Assembly: GCF_000376565.1 (NCBI RefSeq)
Contig: NZ_BARG01000018.1
Span: 248,001 to 312,000, forward strand
Reading direction: 5' to 3'
DNA: 64,000 nucleotides
DNA from: Streptomyces hokutonensis
Lineage (GTDB): Bacteria; Actinomycetota; Actinomycetes; Streptomycetales; Streptomycetaceae
Made by a program: the position numbers and the translations under genes. Position 1 is the first letter of the stretch. The number at the start of each line of letters is the position of its first letter. Below the pieces are notes generated by a model. It did no database searches. It had not been told where the DNA came from and was given only the letters and a program-made list of their open reading frames with translations. Of this stretch, positions 36,434 to 46,600 are shown one piece after another.

Positions 36434-37123
36434 CTACGACGCGAGGGCTACGAGCCGGACGACGAGGTCGGTGAACGGCCCGTCGCCCGGCTCGTTCCGG
36501 AGGGACTCGCGCAGCAGCGCGGCCAGTTCGTCGTCGTACGCCGCGCTCACCGCCGCCAACGCCCCGAAGTCGTGCACGAGTTGGCGTTCCAGATCGGTGC
36601 GCGGGATACGGCGGCCGTCCAGCCAGATCAGTGCCGTCGACTCGACCAGCGAGATCCATGAACGGATCATCAACTCCAGCCGGGCGGGCGGCTGTTCGAC
36701 CTTCATGTGGGAGAGGATCTGGAGGTACGCCGCCTGCCGCACCCCGTCCACGAGCGCGTTGGTGGTGGACGAGCCCACCGCCGGACCACCGCGCATCAGC
36801 GCCGCGAAACCGGGCCCGTGGTCGTCCACGAAGTCGAAGAACCGGCCCATCACCCGCAGCAGCCGTCCGCCCAGCGAGCCCTCCTCGGGGACCACGAACC
36901 GCCCGGCGAGATCGTCCGAGGCACGCTGCAACGCGGCCTCGTACAGGCTGAGTTTGCCGGGGAAGTAGTGGTAGACGAGCGGTCGCGAGATGCCGGCTGC
37001 GGCGGCTATCTCGTCGATGGAGACCTCGTCGGGCGAGCGATGGCTGAACAGGTCGAGAGCGACGCCGATCAACTGCTGTCGCCGTTCCTCGACTCCCATC
37101 CTGCGGCGAACCCCGGTACTCAT
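36434..37123 (-). CDS. TetR-family transcriptional regulator
   Basis: The protein has 229 residues. The N-terminal TetR HTH reads RRQQLIGVALDLFSHRSPDE then VSIDEIAAAAGISRPLVYHY, and the C-terminal ligand domain is all-helical. It lies 69 bp downstream of the ferredoxin reductase on the same strand and may regulate the reductase/hydrolase pair, as TetR proteins commonly do for such genes. The ligand is unknown. Confidence 0.88.
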   Translation of the reverse strand: MSTGVRRRMGVEERRQQLIGVALDLFSHRSPDEVSIDEIAAAAGISRPLVYHYFPGKLSLYEAALQRASDDLAGRFVVPEEGSLGGRLLRVMGRFFDFVDDHGPGFAALMRGGPAVGSSTTNALVDGVRQAAYLQILSHMKVEQPPARLELMIRSWISLVESTALIWLDGRRIPRTDLERQLVHDFGALAAVSAAYDDELAALLRESLRNEPGDGPFTDLVVRLVALAS

Positions 37124-37192
37124 GCGAACACCTTACCGATCTGATCCGGCCCCGAACGGACCGGACCGACCAGGGTTGCTCACATCACCCCA

Positions 37193-38221
37193 TCACAGAT
37201 CCAACACCAGACGCACACTTCTGGCCCGGGACACGCAGATCAGCATCGAGTCGGCCCGCTCGGCGTCCGTCAGCAACTCGTCCCGATGCTCCACTTCCCC
37301 TTCCAGCACCCGCTGTTGACAGGTTCCGCAGAATCCCTGCTCGCAGGAGTAGAGGGTGTTCGGCAGCTCCTCGCGGACGGCGGCGAGCACCGTGGAGTCG
37401 GCGGGTACCGTCAACGTCCGTCCGCTGCGCCGGAGTTCGACCTCGAAGTCCGTGTTGCCGTCCAACGAGGCCTGGGGCGCGAAGCGTTCGAGGCGTACGT
37501 CCGGGAAGCGTTCCGCGACGGTCGCCATGAGCCCCTCCGGCCCGCAGCAGTAGACGACGGTCCCCTCCGGTACGTCCGCCAACTCCCCGTCCAGATCCGG
37601 CAGTCCGGCCACCACGGTCACCCGGTCCGCGCCGAGCTCCTCGACCTCCGCCAGGAACGGCATCGACTCCCGCGTCCGACCGGCGTACAGCAGCCGCCAG
37701 TTGGCGCCTTCGGGCAGCGCCCGCAGCATCGGCAGGACGGGCGTGATCCCGATCCCGCCGGCCACGAAGACATACGCGGGCGCCGCGACGAGCGGGAACC
37801 TGTTGCGCGGCCCCCGCACCTCCAACTCCGCGCCCACCCGCACCTGTTCGTGCACCTCGCGCGACCCGCCCCGCCCGCCCTCGACCAGCCGCGTCGCGAC
37901 CGTGTACGACGAGCTGTCCGCCGGATCCCCGCACAGCGAGTACTGCCGCACCAGCCCCGAGGGCAGCACCAGATCGATGTGCGCCCCCGGCTCCCAGCCC
38001 GGCAAGTCCCTTCCTTCCAGGCGCAGTTGTACGACGCCGTCGGCGACCGTCTCCCGCGCGGCGACCCGCAGCCGCAGTGCCCGGGTGCGCGGCCGGCCGG
38101 AGGTGGGCGGGTCCAGCGCGGGCAGCGGCCACAGCGGTGAGACCCGCACCCGGCGCCGCAGCGCGCGCCGAGTCAGCAGCGCGGCACCGGCCAGCACCGC
38201 GACCGTGAGCGGCTTGGGCAC
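37193..38221 (-). CDS. Ferredoxin reductase-type flavoprotein (FAD/NAD domain plus C-terminal 2Fe-2S)
   Basis: The protein has 342 residues from a GTG at 38221 whose first base is shared with the TAG stop of the upstream hydrolase gene (TAGTG). After a short hydrophobic N-terminus comes an FAD-binding barrel with RQYSLCGDP, an NAD-binding domain with VFVAGGIGITPVLPMLRAL, and a C-terminal plant-type ferredoxin domain with CEQGFCGTC and ICVSRA supplying four Cys. This is the phthalate-dioxygenase-reductase/vanillate-demethylase-reductase layout, so it passes electrons from NAD(P)H to an oxygenase partner. The coupled upstream protein is the likely partner, by context. Confidence 0.9.
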   Translation of the reverse strand: MPKPLTVAVLAGAALLTRRALRRRVRVSPLWPLPALDPPTSGRPRTRALRLRVAARETVADGVVQLRLEGRDLPGWEPGAHIDLVLPSGLVRQYSLCGDPADSSSYTVATRLVEGGRGGSREVHEQVRVGAELEVRGPRNRFPLVAAPAYVFVAGGIGITPVLPMLRALPEGANWRLLYAGRTRESMPFLAEVEELGADRVTVVAGLPDLDGELADVPEGTVVYCCGPEGLMATVAERFPDVRLERFAPQASLDGNTDFEVELRRSGRTLTVPADSTVLAAVREELPNTLYSCEQGFCGTCQQRVLEGEVEHRDELLTDAERADSMLICVSRARSVRLVLDL

Positions 38222-39021
38222 TACTCCGCCCTCTTCTCGGCGGCCAGCGCCGCGGGCGAGGAGGCCAGATAGGCGACGGCCTGCTCGGTGCTGCCCTCCT
38301 GCGAGGGGTGGTAGGCGCGGCTCAGATAGCGGGGTATGGACCTGAGCATGTCGCCGGTCGCGGGCAGGGTGCCGCGCCGGCCGGCGACGTAGAAGTCCTT
38401 GAAGCTCGCGTGTGCGTCGACGAGGGTGGGGTCGTTCGCCATGAAGAAGCGGGCCCCGCGCTGCCACAGGAACATCAGGGCGGCGAACGCGGTGGCCCAG
38501 GTGCGGGCGCGCCGCCGGTAGCTGCCGTCGACGTGCATGAAGAGGTCGAAGGCGACGGACCGGTGCTCGACCTCCTCGGCGCCGTGCCAGCGCAGCAGGT
38601 CCAGCATGGTCGGATCGGCGCCGCGGCGGTCCAACTCCTCCGCGTTCAGCACCCAGTTGCCGAGGAACGCGGTGTAGTGCTCGATGGCCGCGATGATCGC
38701 GACCCGCTCCAGCAGCCACCACTTGCGGGCCCGGCCCGGGGGCAGGGTGCGGTCACCGAGCAGCTTCTCGAAGAACCAGTCGACCTGCGCGGTGTACGGG
38801 GTCGGGTCGAGGCCCAACTCCCGCAGATGCGGGAGGACTTCGTCGTGGGCCTGGGAGTGCATCGCCTCCTGGCCGATGAACCCGATCACGTCCTCGCGCA
38901 GCCGCTCGTCCCGGATGAGGGGCAGCACCTGCTTGTAGACATGCACGAACCACCGCTCGCCGGCGGGCAGCAGCAGATGCAGCACGTTGATCGTGTGCGT
39001 GGTGAAGGGATCGCCGGGCAC
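38221..39021 (-). CDS. Metal-dependent hydrolase (PF10118 family), apparently 5'-truncated
   Basis: The protein is 266 residues as called from the GTG at 39021. The helical, His/Glu-rich motifs of the PF10118 family are visible: GQEAMHSQAHDEV, AIIAAIEHYTAFLG and WHGAEEVEHRSVAFDL, resembling a di-iron ferritin-like site. Family members often sit beside a ferredoxin reductase, as here, with overlapping stop and start. The family N-terminus continues in frame upstream of the GTG (SYFSWEGTPLHWVPGDPF) to about 39074, and then the frame reaches a TGA at about 39095 with no ATG, GTG or TTG. The natural start therefore seems to have been lost at a rearrangement. The GTG may still allow some translation. 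Confidence 0.8.
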   Translation of the reverse strand: MPGDPFTTHTINVLHLLLPAGERWFVHVYKQVLPLIRDERLREDVIGFIGQEAMHSQAHDEVLPHLRELGLDPTPYTAQVDWFFEKLLGDRTLPPGRARKWWLLERVAIIAAIEHYTAFLGNWVLNAEELDRRGADPTMLDLLRWHGAEEVEHRSVAFDLFMHVDGSYRRRARTWATAFAALMFLWQRGARFFMANDPTLVDAHASFKDFYVAGRRGTLPATGDMLRSIPRYLSRAYHPSQEGSTEQAVAYLASSPAALAAEKRAE

Positions 39022-39074
39022 CCAGTGCAGTGGGGTGCCCTCCCAGGAGAAGTAGCTTCTGATCTCCTGGAGTT

Positions 39075-39520
39075 TTATTTGTGCAGGTCAGGGCATTGGC
39101 GTGGAGGTGTGGGGTCGAATCGGGGGCGAAGAAGACTATCGACTACTTCAGTAATCGGCATTTCTGCGCGCGGGCCAGGGCGTGTAGCGGAATGTCGAAG
39201 GAAGCATGAAGGCCTGCCAGCAGGTTCTTGGTCTGCTGGTGGTACACGAGTCCAATGGCTTCTGCGCTGCGGAAATGCGTGAAATTGCCTGACGGGAGGT
39301 GGAGTTGGTCCGCTCCTGGTCCGGATCTTGGTGGGTGGAGGACTTCTTGCACCGACAGAGGATCTGCGCTCCAGCGCGGATTTCCCCGGCATCGGGACTG
39401 TCCCTGTGGGTGCGTAGAGCAGCGTGGGGCGACCGTGTGCGCCGGGCCGGGCTGGGGACCGACCCCGCGGATGCGGGGAGCAGATCCGCATGGTCATCCT
39501 GATGCGCACCCTCGTCGGCG
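39075..39520. other. Scrambled, lower-GC junction segment without a clear gene
   Basis: This is the boundary between ordered core genes and the rearranged region. A short minus-strand frame (39143-39352) has no family I recognise. The 39061-39300 part is visibly less GC-rich than its neighbours. No complete gene or RNA is seen. Confidence 0.5.
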
Positions 39521-40077
39521 CCCCCGGGACGGTGCCGAACTGGCCGTCCGCCATCTGCTCGACCTCGGGCACCGGGACATCGCCTTCATCGGCGGGCCGC
39601 CCGGCGTCGACTGTAGACGCGACCGCTACGCGGGGTTCGCCGCAGCCCTGGCCACCGCCGGACTCGAACCCGATCCCGCCCTGTGCGCGCGGGGTCCTTT
39701 CACCGTGCCGTTCGGCGCGGAGCGGCCATGTGGCTGATGGGCGGGGACAACCGACCCACGTGCTGTAGAGCGCAAGCCATGAAGCGACGTTCTTGGTGCT
39801 CGGTGACCTGGTGCAGCGCGGGGTGCAGGTGCCGGAGTAGCCCTCCCTCGTGTGCCACGAGGAGGCGCCCTGGTTCCCGTACCGGCACGCGCCGATCACT
39901 GTCGTCGACAACGGTGCCCGCGACCTCGGGGAGCTCGCGGCTGAGCAGCTGCTGCGCCGCATCGACAGCCGTCCCGACCACGGCGACTCCGGTGAGGAGG
40001 GTGCCGGTCGGCTCATCCGTGTCGGCTCCCGGTTGGTGGTGCGCGACTCGACCACTTTTCCGCGTCGGTCGAGGTGA
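39521..40077 (+). pseudogene. LacI-family regulator remnant (sensor domain only)
   Basis: From about 39521 one frame reads ELAVRHLLDLGHRDIAFIGG, then the PPGVDCRRDRYAGFAAAL segment typical of LacI effector domains, until about 39720. After a frame change, 39776-40077 carries LGDLVQRGVQVPE, an in-frame TAG, and then PITVVDNGARDLGELAAEQL and RLVVRDST, the usual LacI C-terminus. The HTH domain is missing. A frameshift, an internal stop and the absent 5' end show it is dead. Confidence 0.85.
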
Positions 40078-40084
40078 CGGTGAT

Positions 40085-40108
40085 GGTCGGCCGTTCGGGC
40101 GGCCGACC
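40085..40108 (+). terminator. Hairpin after the LacI remnant
   Basis: Perfect 8-bp arms GGTCGGCC/GGCCGACC with an 8-nt loop start eight bases after the remnant's stop, probably its old terminator. Confidence 0.65.
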
Positions 40109-40113
40109 TGCTT

Positions 40114-40150
40114 GGCGTTAACGGTTTGGACTGTTCAAACCGTTAACGCC
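40114..40150. repeat. Perfect 15-bp inverted repeat
   Basis: Arms GGCGTTAACGGTTTG and CAAACCGTTAACGCC are exactly complementary around a 7-nt centre. It is AT-richer than its surroundings and contains the GTTAAC hexamer in each arm. It has no T-run and lies only five bases from the preceding hairpin. It could be an operator, a recombination site or an RNA hairpin. Confidence 0.85.
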
Positions 40151-40317
40151 ACCTGCTGGCTCCTCTGGTGATTCCGCCAACTTGGTGGTGGCGCGCCATA
40201 TTCAGACCGTCGGGTCCTGGATCCGGTAGGGAAGAGTCAGGCCGCTCGGGCTTCGGGGAATGGCGAGCGTGAGGTCGCAGCCGTCCTTGTAATGCGCGGC
40301 ATACACCGATGGGGGAG

Positions 40318-42414
40318 TCAGGAGTGGGCTTTCGGGAGGCAGTCGCCGGAGGTGAAGAGTTGGGGTTGTGCGCTGTTGCCCTGGTAGGCGGCGATGGTCC
40401 AGTGGGTGTAATTCCAGTGCTTGTTGGCGTTGTACTCGGCTAGCAGTCTTGGGCAGGCGGTCTTGGTGACGACGTCCTCGAAGTGGGATTGCTGGGCCCG
40501 CCCGGCAAGGGCGCCTGAGCCGTCCTGGGCCCACACGTACATCATTCTCTCGACGGGGTCGAAGCCGAGGGTGATGGCGTTGTCATGGTCGAAGGGTTCC
40601 AGGCCATATCCCTCGGTGACGCGCTTGTTCCAGGCGGCTGTGATCGCTTTCACCGTGCCGTTGGCGATACGGATCTCGTCTTTGTCGCTGCTGGGAATCT
40701 CGGCGGTGACGACGCCTTCGTCCGTACCCTGGGGCTGTCCGGCCTCTTCGGTGTAGCAGCCGTCGGTGGCTTTGCCGAAGCCGAGGATGGTGGCCTCGTC
40801 CTGGCCGTCGTAGTCCTTCCAATAGACGGAGAAGCGGCCGTACGGCCAGGCGGTCGGTGCGTCCTTGAGGCGGTGGGCCAGGGTGATACAGGAGGCCATT
40901 TGGCCCGCCCGGCGGAAGACTTCCTTGTAGTCGTCGGTCAGCGTCGAGATCGGGCCGCCGGTCACAATGACGGTCTGGGCCTGCAGGTTGAACGTCACCG
41001 TGGGTGTCATGAAGGCCATGCCTTTCGTGGCGAGCATGGCCGTCACCTGGTCACGGATGGCCGTCGCGGTCTCCTGCTCCGCCGTGTCGGCGGCGTTCTG
41101 GCTACCGCTCCATTCACCGGGGACGGGCTGGGTCTCGTCGTTGGCGCGAGTAAAGGCGGGAGCCGTCACGCCCGCCAGTGGATCGGCGGGAACCGGGATC
41201 GTGCGCGGGTCGGCTGCTGCCTGACCGGTAACTCCCGCTCTGGAAGGGGACGTTCCGTCGGTCGCGGCACCGGAGGCGTGGGTGCCTACGGCGTCCTTCG
41301 CGTCTGTCGTGACAGTGCTCCCGGCAGAAGCGGAGGTCTGAGGGTCGTCGTGGCGGAAGGCGAGCGCGCCGCCCACGCTCGCGCCGACCACGGCTGCCGT
41401 GACCAGGACGGCGACCATGGTCCGCCGCCGGAAGGAACTCTGCGGTCCGGAAACGGAGTTGGGCCAGGATGGGTCGTCCACAGCGGGCATGGACCACTTC
41501 GCCGTCACCAAATTCCCGATCTGCGTCGGGTCGTTGTCCGCCTCCACCGCTCGGTGGCCATCGAGCACCTGCGTGCACTCGTCGGACAGGAGCTGCATGC
41601 AACGGTCCACCGCCTGGGCTGCGGCCGGTCGTTCGGCGGGTTCCTTGGCCAAGGCCCGTTCCAGGAGTTCCTTCAGCGCCTCGGGGATGCCGTCCAGGTC
41701 CGGTTGGCCGGACATGACGCGGTAGGCCACTGCTTCGGGCGCACCGGTGCCGAAAGGCAGGCGGCCGGTGGCCGCGTACGCCACGAGCCCGCCCCAGGCG
41801 AACAGGTCGCCCTCCGCCGCGGTGACACCGCTGTGGTAGTGCTCAGGGCTGATCCAGCCCGGGGTGCCGGTCAGTATGCCGGTGCGGGTGACGCTGGTGC
41901 CGTCGGCGGCGTGTGCGATGCCGAAGTCCAGTACGCGGGGACCGTCCGGTGTCAGCAGCACGTTCTGCGGTTTGACGTCCCGGTGCACGACACCGGCCGC
42001 GTGGATCGCGGCGATGGCCTGCGCGGTGCCGGCGGCGAACGCGTACAGCAGGCCGTCGGCCAGTGGTTCATGGGTGGCCAGGTATTGCGCCAGGGTGGGA
42101 CCCGGTGCGTAGGCGGTGGCCAGCCAGGGTGCGTCGGCATCGGGGTCCGCCGCGAGGAGCGGCAGCAGGAACGGTCCCTGCACCCGTGCGGAGAGGCGTA
42201 CCTCACGGCGGAAGCGGGCCCGGAACTCCGGATCGCTGGCCTGCATGGGATGGATCACCTTTACGGCGACCCGTTCCCCGCCGTCACCAACTGCGGCGTA
42301 CACGGTTCCCATACCGCCCGCACCAAGTCGGCCCGTCACACGGTAGGGGCCGACACGGGAGGGATCACCGGAGAGGGAGGGCTGGATCCGCCCACCGGGA
42401 CCAGCAGCGCTCAC
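40318..42414 (-). CDS. Membrane Ser/Thr protein kinase (PknB-like) with unrecognised external domain
   Basis: The protein has 698 residues. The Hanks-type kinase domain (about 22-275) has GRLGAGGMGTVYAA (P-loop), VAVKVI (Lys), VVHRDVKPQNVLL (catalytic loop), VLDFGIA (DFG) and GTPGWISPEH. A juxtamembrane region, one transmembrane segment (about 333-353, VAVLVTAAVVGASVGGALAF) and a Thr/Ser/Ala linker follow, then an external domain of about 250 residues with Cys pairs and no PASTA repeats. In the kinase family the outer domain senses a ligand; here its identity is unknown. It is flanked by decayed genes on both sides but is itself intact. Confidence 0.9.
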   Translation of the reverse strand: MSAAGPGGRIQPSLSGDPSRVGPYRVTGRLGAGGMGTVYAAVGDGGERVAVKVIHPMQASDPEFRARFRREVRLSARVQGPFLLPLLAADPDADAPWLATAYAPGPTLAQYLATHEPLADGLLYAFAAGTAQAIAAIHAAGVVHRDVKPQNVLLTPDGPRVLDFGIAHAADGTSVTRTGILTGTPGWISPEHYHSGVTAAEGDLFAWGGLVAYAATGRLPFGTGAPEAVAYRVMSGQPDLDGIPEALKELLERALAKEPAERPAAAQAVDRCMQLLSDECTQVLDGHRAVEADNDPTQIGNLVTAKWSMPAVDDPSWPNSVSGPQSSFRRRTMVAVLVTAAVVGASVGGALAFRHDDPQTSASAGSTVTTDAKDAVGTHASGAATDGTSPSRAGVTGQAAADPRTIPVPADPLAGVTAPAFTRANDETQPVPGEWSGSQNAADTAEQETATAIRDQVTAMLATKGMAFMTPTVTFNLQAQTVIVTGGPISTLTDDYKEVFRRAGQMASCITLAHRLKDAPTAWPYGRFSVYWKDYDGQDEATILGFGKATDGCYTEEAGQPQGTDEGVVTAEIPSSDKDEIRIANGTVKAITAAWNKRVTEGYGLEPFDHDNAITLGFDPVERMMYVWAQDGSGALAGRAQQSHFEDVVTKTACPRLLAEYNANKHWNYTHWTIAAYQGNSAQPQLFTSGDCLPKAHS

Positions 42415-42504
42415 AGATTGTCCGATCGGTCAGTGTGGGGAAGGCGTGTGAGGCTGGATGCTATCTGCCGGGCGCATCAGCAAGTAGAGGCCTACTCGTG
42501 GTGG

Positions 42505-42645
42505 CTACGGATGGATCGTGCCCGAGGAGAACCAGCCGAGCGCGGTGGCTTTTGCGTCCTCGGGTAGACCGTCGAGGAAAACCACGGCCAGACCCTGTGG
42601 GGCTCGTGAGCAGCTGACGTAGCAGAGGTTGCGTGAGCGTAGTCA
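42505..42645 (-). pseudogene. C-terminal remnant of a UvrD/Rep-like helicase
   Basis: The minus strand reads RNLCYVSCSRAPQGLAVVFL and then, after a short stretch, ALGWFSSGTIHP and stop. RNLxYVxCSR followed by LAL/VVF and a final LxWF is the C-terminal signature (motif VI) of UvrD/Rep-type ATP-dependent helicases. A TGA lies directly upstream in frame, so only this tail survives. The kinase gene starts 90 bp further on. Confidence 0.65.
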
Positions 42646-43116
42646 CCGTCCGTGCGGATTCAGTGGCTAGCGGTGGTTTGTTGACGGCGGATCGGGGCGG
42701 TAGAGGTCAAGAGGTCTGCCGGTGGCGACGGCGTCGATCAGCGCCTGGAGTTCGCTAGATGGAGGCTGGGCTGTCCAGGCTCGCCAGCAGCGTTGCAGCG
42801 GGCCTTGGGCCAAGGCCCCCCGACTGCTGGAAGCCCCGGAATTTTCGCCCTTCACCGGACCGCCGGCCGCGAGGCATCCGATCTCCGCCCGACGCACAGC
42901 CAGTTGAAGGGGGGCGGTAACGGTACGCGATGGCCCTTGATTGCCAGGCCGACGAACAGCGATTTCCTCACCAACGGCTACCAGTCCGACCAGCGCCATT
43001 TACCGGTGAGACCGGGGGCGCGTCAATGTGACACCCGACACTCTTGACCTTCATGATCGGTCAACACATGATCCTCACAGCTTTCTGTAAGAAAAGGTTA
43101 AGAAAACGGGTGGGGT
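42646..43116. other. Region upstream of the LamG gene
   Basis: No supported gene is present. A minus-strand frame (42667-42999) has no recognised family. It contains a GGCCTTGGGCCAAGGCC palindrome (42804-42820). From about 42872, and strongly from 43022, it is similar to the region upstream of the truncated second LamG copy at 56880-57123, so this part is the conserved promoter region of that gene family. Confidence 0.6.
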
Positions 43117-43673
43117 GTGGTTTCACAACAACGGCGGCACAGTTGGCGCCAGTCGGTGCGGAATGGGGCGATAGCCGTCGCGCTCCTGGCGTGTGCGGTT
43201 CCGGTGGCCGGGGCGACTCCGGCTCTCGCCGATGACAGGCCGGTCTCGGCAACGGCTGACAGGATTCCGGAGGCACAGGCAAGTTCTCTCGCTGCCAAGA
43301 CCGGCGACCGGGTGATCGTGGACGCGGCGACCACCGAGTCGTCCCAGGTGTTCGCCAACCCGGACGGCACCTTCACCCAGGAGATGAACGCGGCCCCGGT
43401 CCGCGCCCGCAAGGACGACGGTACCTGGGCCCCCATCGACACCACCCTCGTACGTGAAGCCGACGGCTCTGCACGGGCGAAGAACACCACGGCCGGTCTC
43501 ACCTTCTCGGGCGGCGGCAGCGGCGACGGGCTGGTCACGCTCAAGGACGAGGGGCACGCGCTGCGGCTCGGCTGGCCCACCGCTCTCCCCGACCCCCGGC
43601 TCGACGGCGCCACCGCCACCTACGCCGGTGTCCTCCCGGACGTGGACCTGAAGTTGACCGCGCTGGACTCCGG
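43022..43673 (+). repeat. 652-bp direct duplication, copy 1 (copy 2 at 57029-57680)
   Basis: The two copies align without gaps at a constant offset of 14,007 bp and differ at only scattered positions. They cover about 95 bp of upstream DNA and the first about 186 codons of the LamG gene. Similarity stops exactly at base 57680, where an insertion sequence begins. Confidence 0.92.
43044..43064. promoter_or_regulatory. TTGACC/GGTCAA dyad in the LamG promoter region
   Basis: Six-bp arms TTGACC and GGTCAA flank a 9-bp centre, 53 bp before the LamG start. It is kept with one centre change in the second copy (57051-57071). TTGACC could also serve as a -35 box. Confidence 0.55.
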
Positions 43674-46600
43674 CTACACCTCGGTGCTCGTGGTCAAGAC
43701 CGCGGAAGCGGCGAAGAACCCGGCGCTCGCGACGATCAGGATGACCGTGTCGGGCAGTGGCCTGGACATCGCCCCGACAGCGGACGGCGGATTCGTCGCG
43801 CGTGACAACGATGGCACCCCGGTCTTCGAGAGCCCGGCTGGGCGGATGTGGGACTCGGCCGGTGACGCCCCGGCCGCCGACGTCACCACTCAGCTCTCCC
43901 GCGTGGGCACTTCGACCAACGCCGAAACCCCGGAGCCGGGGCTGACGGACGAGACCCCATTGCCCGCTGCCGGTGGCGAGCCGACGCCTTCGGAGGGCCC
44001 CGGCAGCGGTGACTCGGCGGCCGAACTCCCGCTGAAGGTCGTCGGCTCGACCCTGGAGATCACGCCCGATCCGGCGCTGCTTCACGGCAAGGACACCGTC
44101 TTCCCGCTCTACATCGACCCGCCGACCAAGGGCATCGTGCTGGGTGACTGGACGGCTCTGGCCTCCAACGGCACCAAGTACTGGGAGTTCGACGGGGACA
44201 AGGGGGTGGGCCGGTGCTCCAACTACGCCGGCTACCTCTGCTCCAACACCCCGTACACCCAGCGCATGTACTTCGAGTACCCGCTTTCGTCGATCCACGG
44301 CAAGAAGGTCCTGGACGCGACGATGGAGGTCTACCAGCTCTGGACGTTCAGCTGTGACCCGCACTGGTACGACCTGAGTCATGTCACCAAGGGCATCTCC
44401 TCCAGCACCACGTGGTCGACCCGCCCCACAGCGGACGACCTGATGGGCGACCGGAACGTGGCCTACGGGCGGGGCAGCCTGTGCAGTCCGTCGCAGCCGG
44501 CGAACTGGGTGCGCTTCAGCGACAACGTGGCCGATGAACCCAACGAGAACCTGACGACGACGCTGGCCTCCGCCGCCACCGACAAGGATCCGCAGATCAC
44601 CTTCTCTCTGACTGCGCACGACGAGTCGGACGCCGGCGCGTGGGCGCGGTTCCGCAACGACGCGAAGCTGTCGGTGACCTACGTGTCCTACCCGGGCAAG
44701 CCGACCTCGTACGGCGTGCAGCAGGGCACCACCGGACGTGCCTGCAACGCATCCTCACTGCCTTTCGCCACCAGCGTCACCACGCCGAAGATGCTGGCCA
44801 CGGTGCAGTCGGCCGATGGCTCCAATGCCCAGCTGCGGGCCCTGTTCGAGGTGTGGAAGGCCGACGGCTCCAGCCGTGCCTGGTACGCGGCCTCGCCGGA
44901 CGGCGCCTGGGTGGCGGACAACGCGTCGCGCAACGCATCGTCCAGTGCGCTGCCGGCGCAGACGGACTACCGGATGCGGGTCAAGACGCAGGCGTACTAC
45001 AAGACGGACCGGGGCGTCACGGGTGTCCTGGACTCCTCCTGGTCGTCCTGGTGCTACTTCCGGGTCGACACCGATTCCCCGCCGCCTCCGGTGGTGACCA
45101 GCGCGGACGGCGTCTACAAGCCGGCCGAGACCGATCCCGCCGCAGGCGGGGTAGGCATACCGGGCCAGTTCACTTTCACTCCCGCGGACACCAACCCCAC
45201 CACGGCCGGCATCCAGTCGGACGTCGTCAGCTACAAGTGGAAGCTGAACAGCGGCGCGGTCTCTGCTCCGATCCCCGTCGCCAAGGGCGCCGCCACCACC
45301 CAGACGATCACACCGAACCAGGCAGGTGAGAACACCATCCAGGTCTGGGGCTTCGACGCGGCAAGCCACAGCTCGAACACCGGCTACTACAGCTTCCAGG
45401 TGAAGGGTGCCGAACAGCCCTCGGGGATCTGGCATCTGGACAACGGCCTCACCGACTCGACCACCGCGACCCAGCACCCGCTGACCTCCTCGGGGGCCAC
45501 CTGGGACACCCTGGCCCGCAGCGGCTCCGGCGCGGCGAAGCTGAACGGCACAACCGCGTACCTCGCCACCTCCGGCGCGGTGCTGGACACCACCAAGTCC
45601 TTCACTGTCTCGGCCTGGGCCCGTCTGACGAAGAAGGACGTCAACTACACCGTCCTGACCCAGGCGGGCACGAACGCCTCCGGGTTCCAGCTGTACTACT
45701 CGACGGCCTACAACGCCTGGGTCTTCAACCGGCACCAGACCGATGTCGCCAGTCCGGTCCTCACTCGCTCGATAGGCGGTAAACCGCCAGTCCTGAACGC
45801 CTGGACTCATCTCGCCGGTGTCTACGACGCGGCGGCGCAGACGATCCACCTCTACGTCAACGGTGTCGCGCAGGGCGAGCCGGTGTCGTTCCCCGTGACC
45901 CCGTGGAAGGCGTCCGGCGGACTTCAGATCGGCCGGCTGCTGGCTTCGGGTACCGGCAAGGAGAACTTCGCCGGCACCATCGACGAGGTCAAGGTCTGGT
46001 CCCGCGCACTCGCGGACACCGAACTCGCCCACGACGCCTGGCTGGAGGACGAGGATCTGAGCGACGGCACCGCCGGCGATCCGGTCCCCGCACTCGTTGC
46101 CAAGTGGGACGCAACGGACATGGCCAACGCGACCGGCACCACGGTGAAGGACACCAGCGGCTTCGGCCGGAACCTCACCCTCAACGGCGCAGCGCTCACC
46201 CAGTTCACCACCGGCGACCCGGACATCGGCGAGGAGGTGACGACCACGCAGGCGATGACCCTGAACGGCAGCACCGCGTACGCCACCGCCACCGGACCGG
46301 TCGTGGACGACGCCGGTTCGTTCACCGCGACCGCCTGGGTGACGCTGGACCCCGCCAAGCTCGCCGACACCAGCAAGTCGTACGCGGTGCAGGTGTTCGG
46401 CCAGTCGGGAACGAGTCAGTCCGCCTGGGGCGTCTGGTACGAGCAGCCGGCAGGCAGCGCCCAGGGACGGTGGACGTTTGGCCGCCCGAACAAGGACGGC
46501 ACCGGAGCGGCCTGGACCACGAGCGAGTCCACCGCCTTCACCACAGCCCGGCTCGGCGTCCCGGTCATGCTGACGGTCGTCTACGACGCCCAGTCGGCAG

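Noticed and set aside
42667..42999. 110-residue minus-strand frame upstream of the LamG gene
   Set aside because: No family, no clear ribosome site, and overlap with the duplicated promoter-like region make a real gene unlikely, though its last 30 residues look somewhat protein-like.
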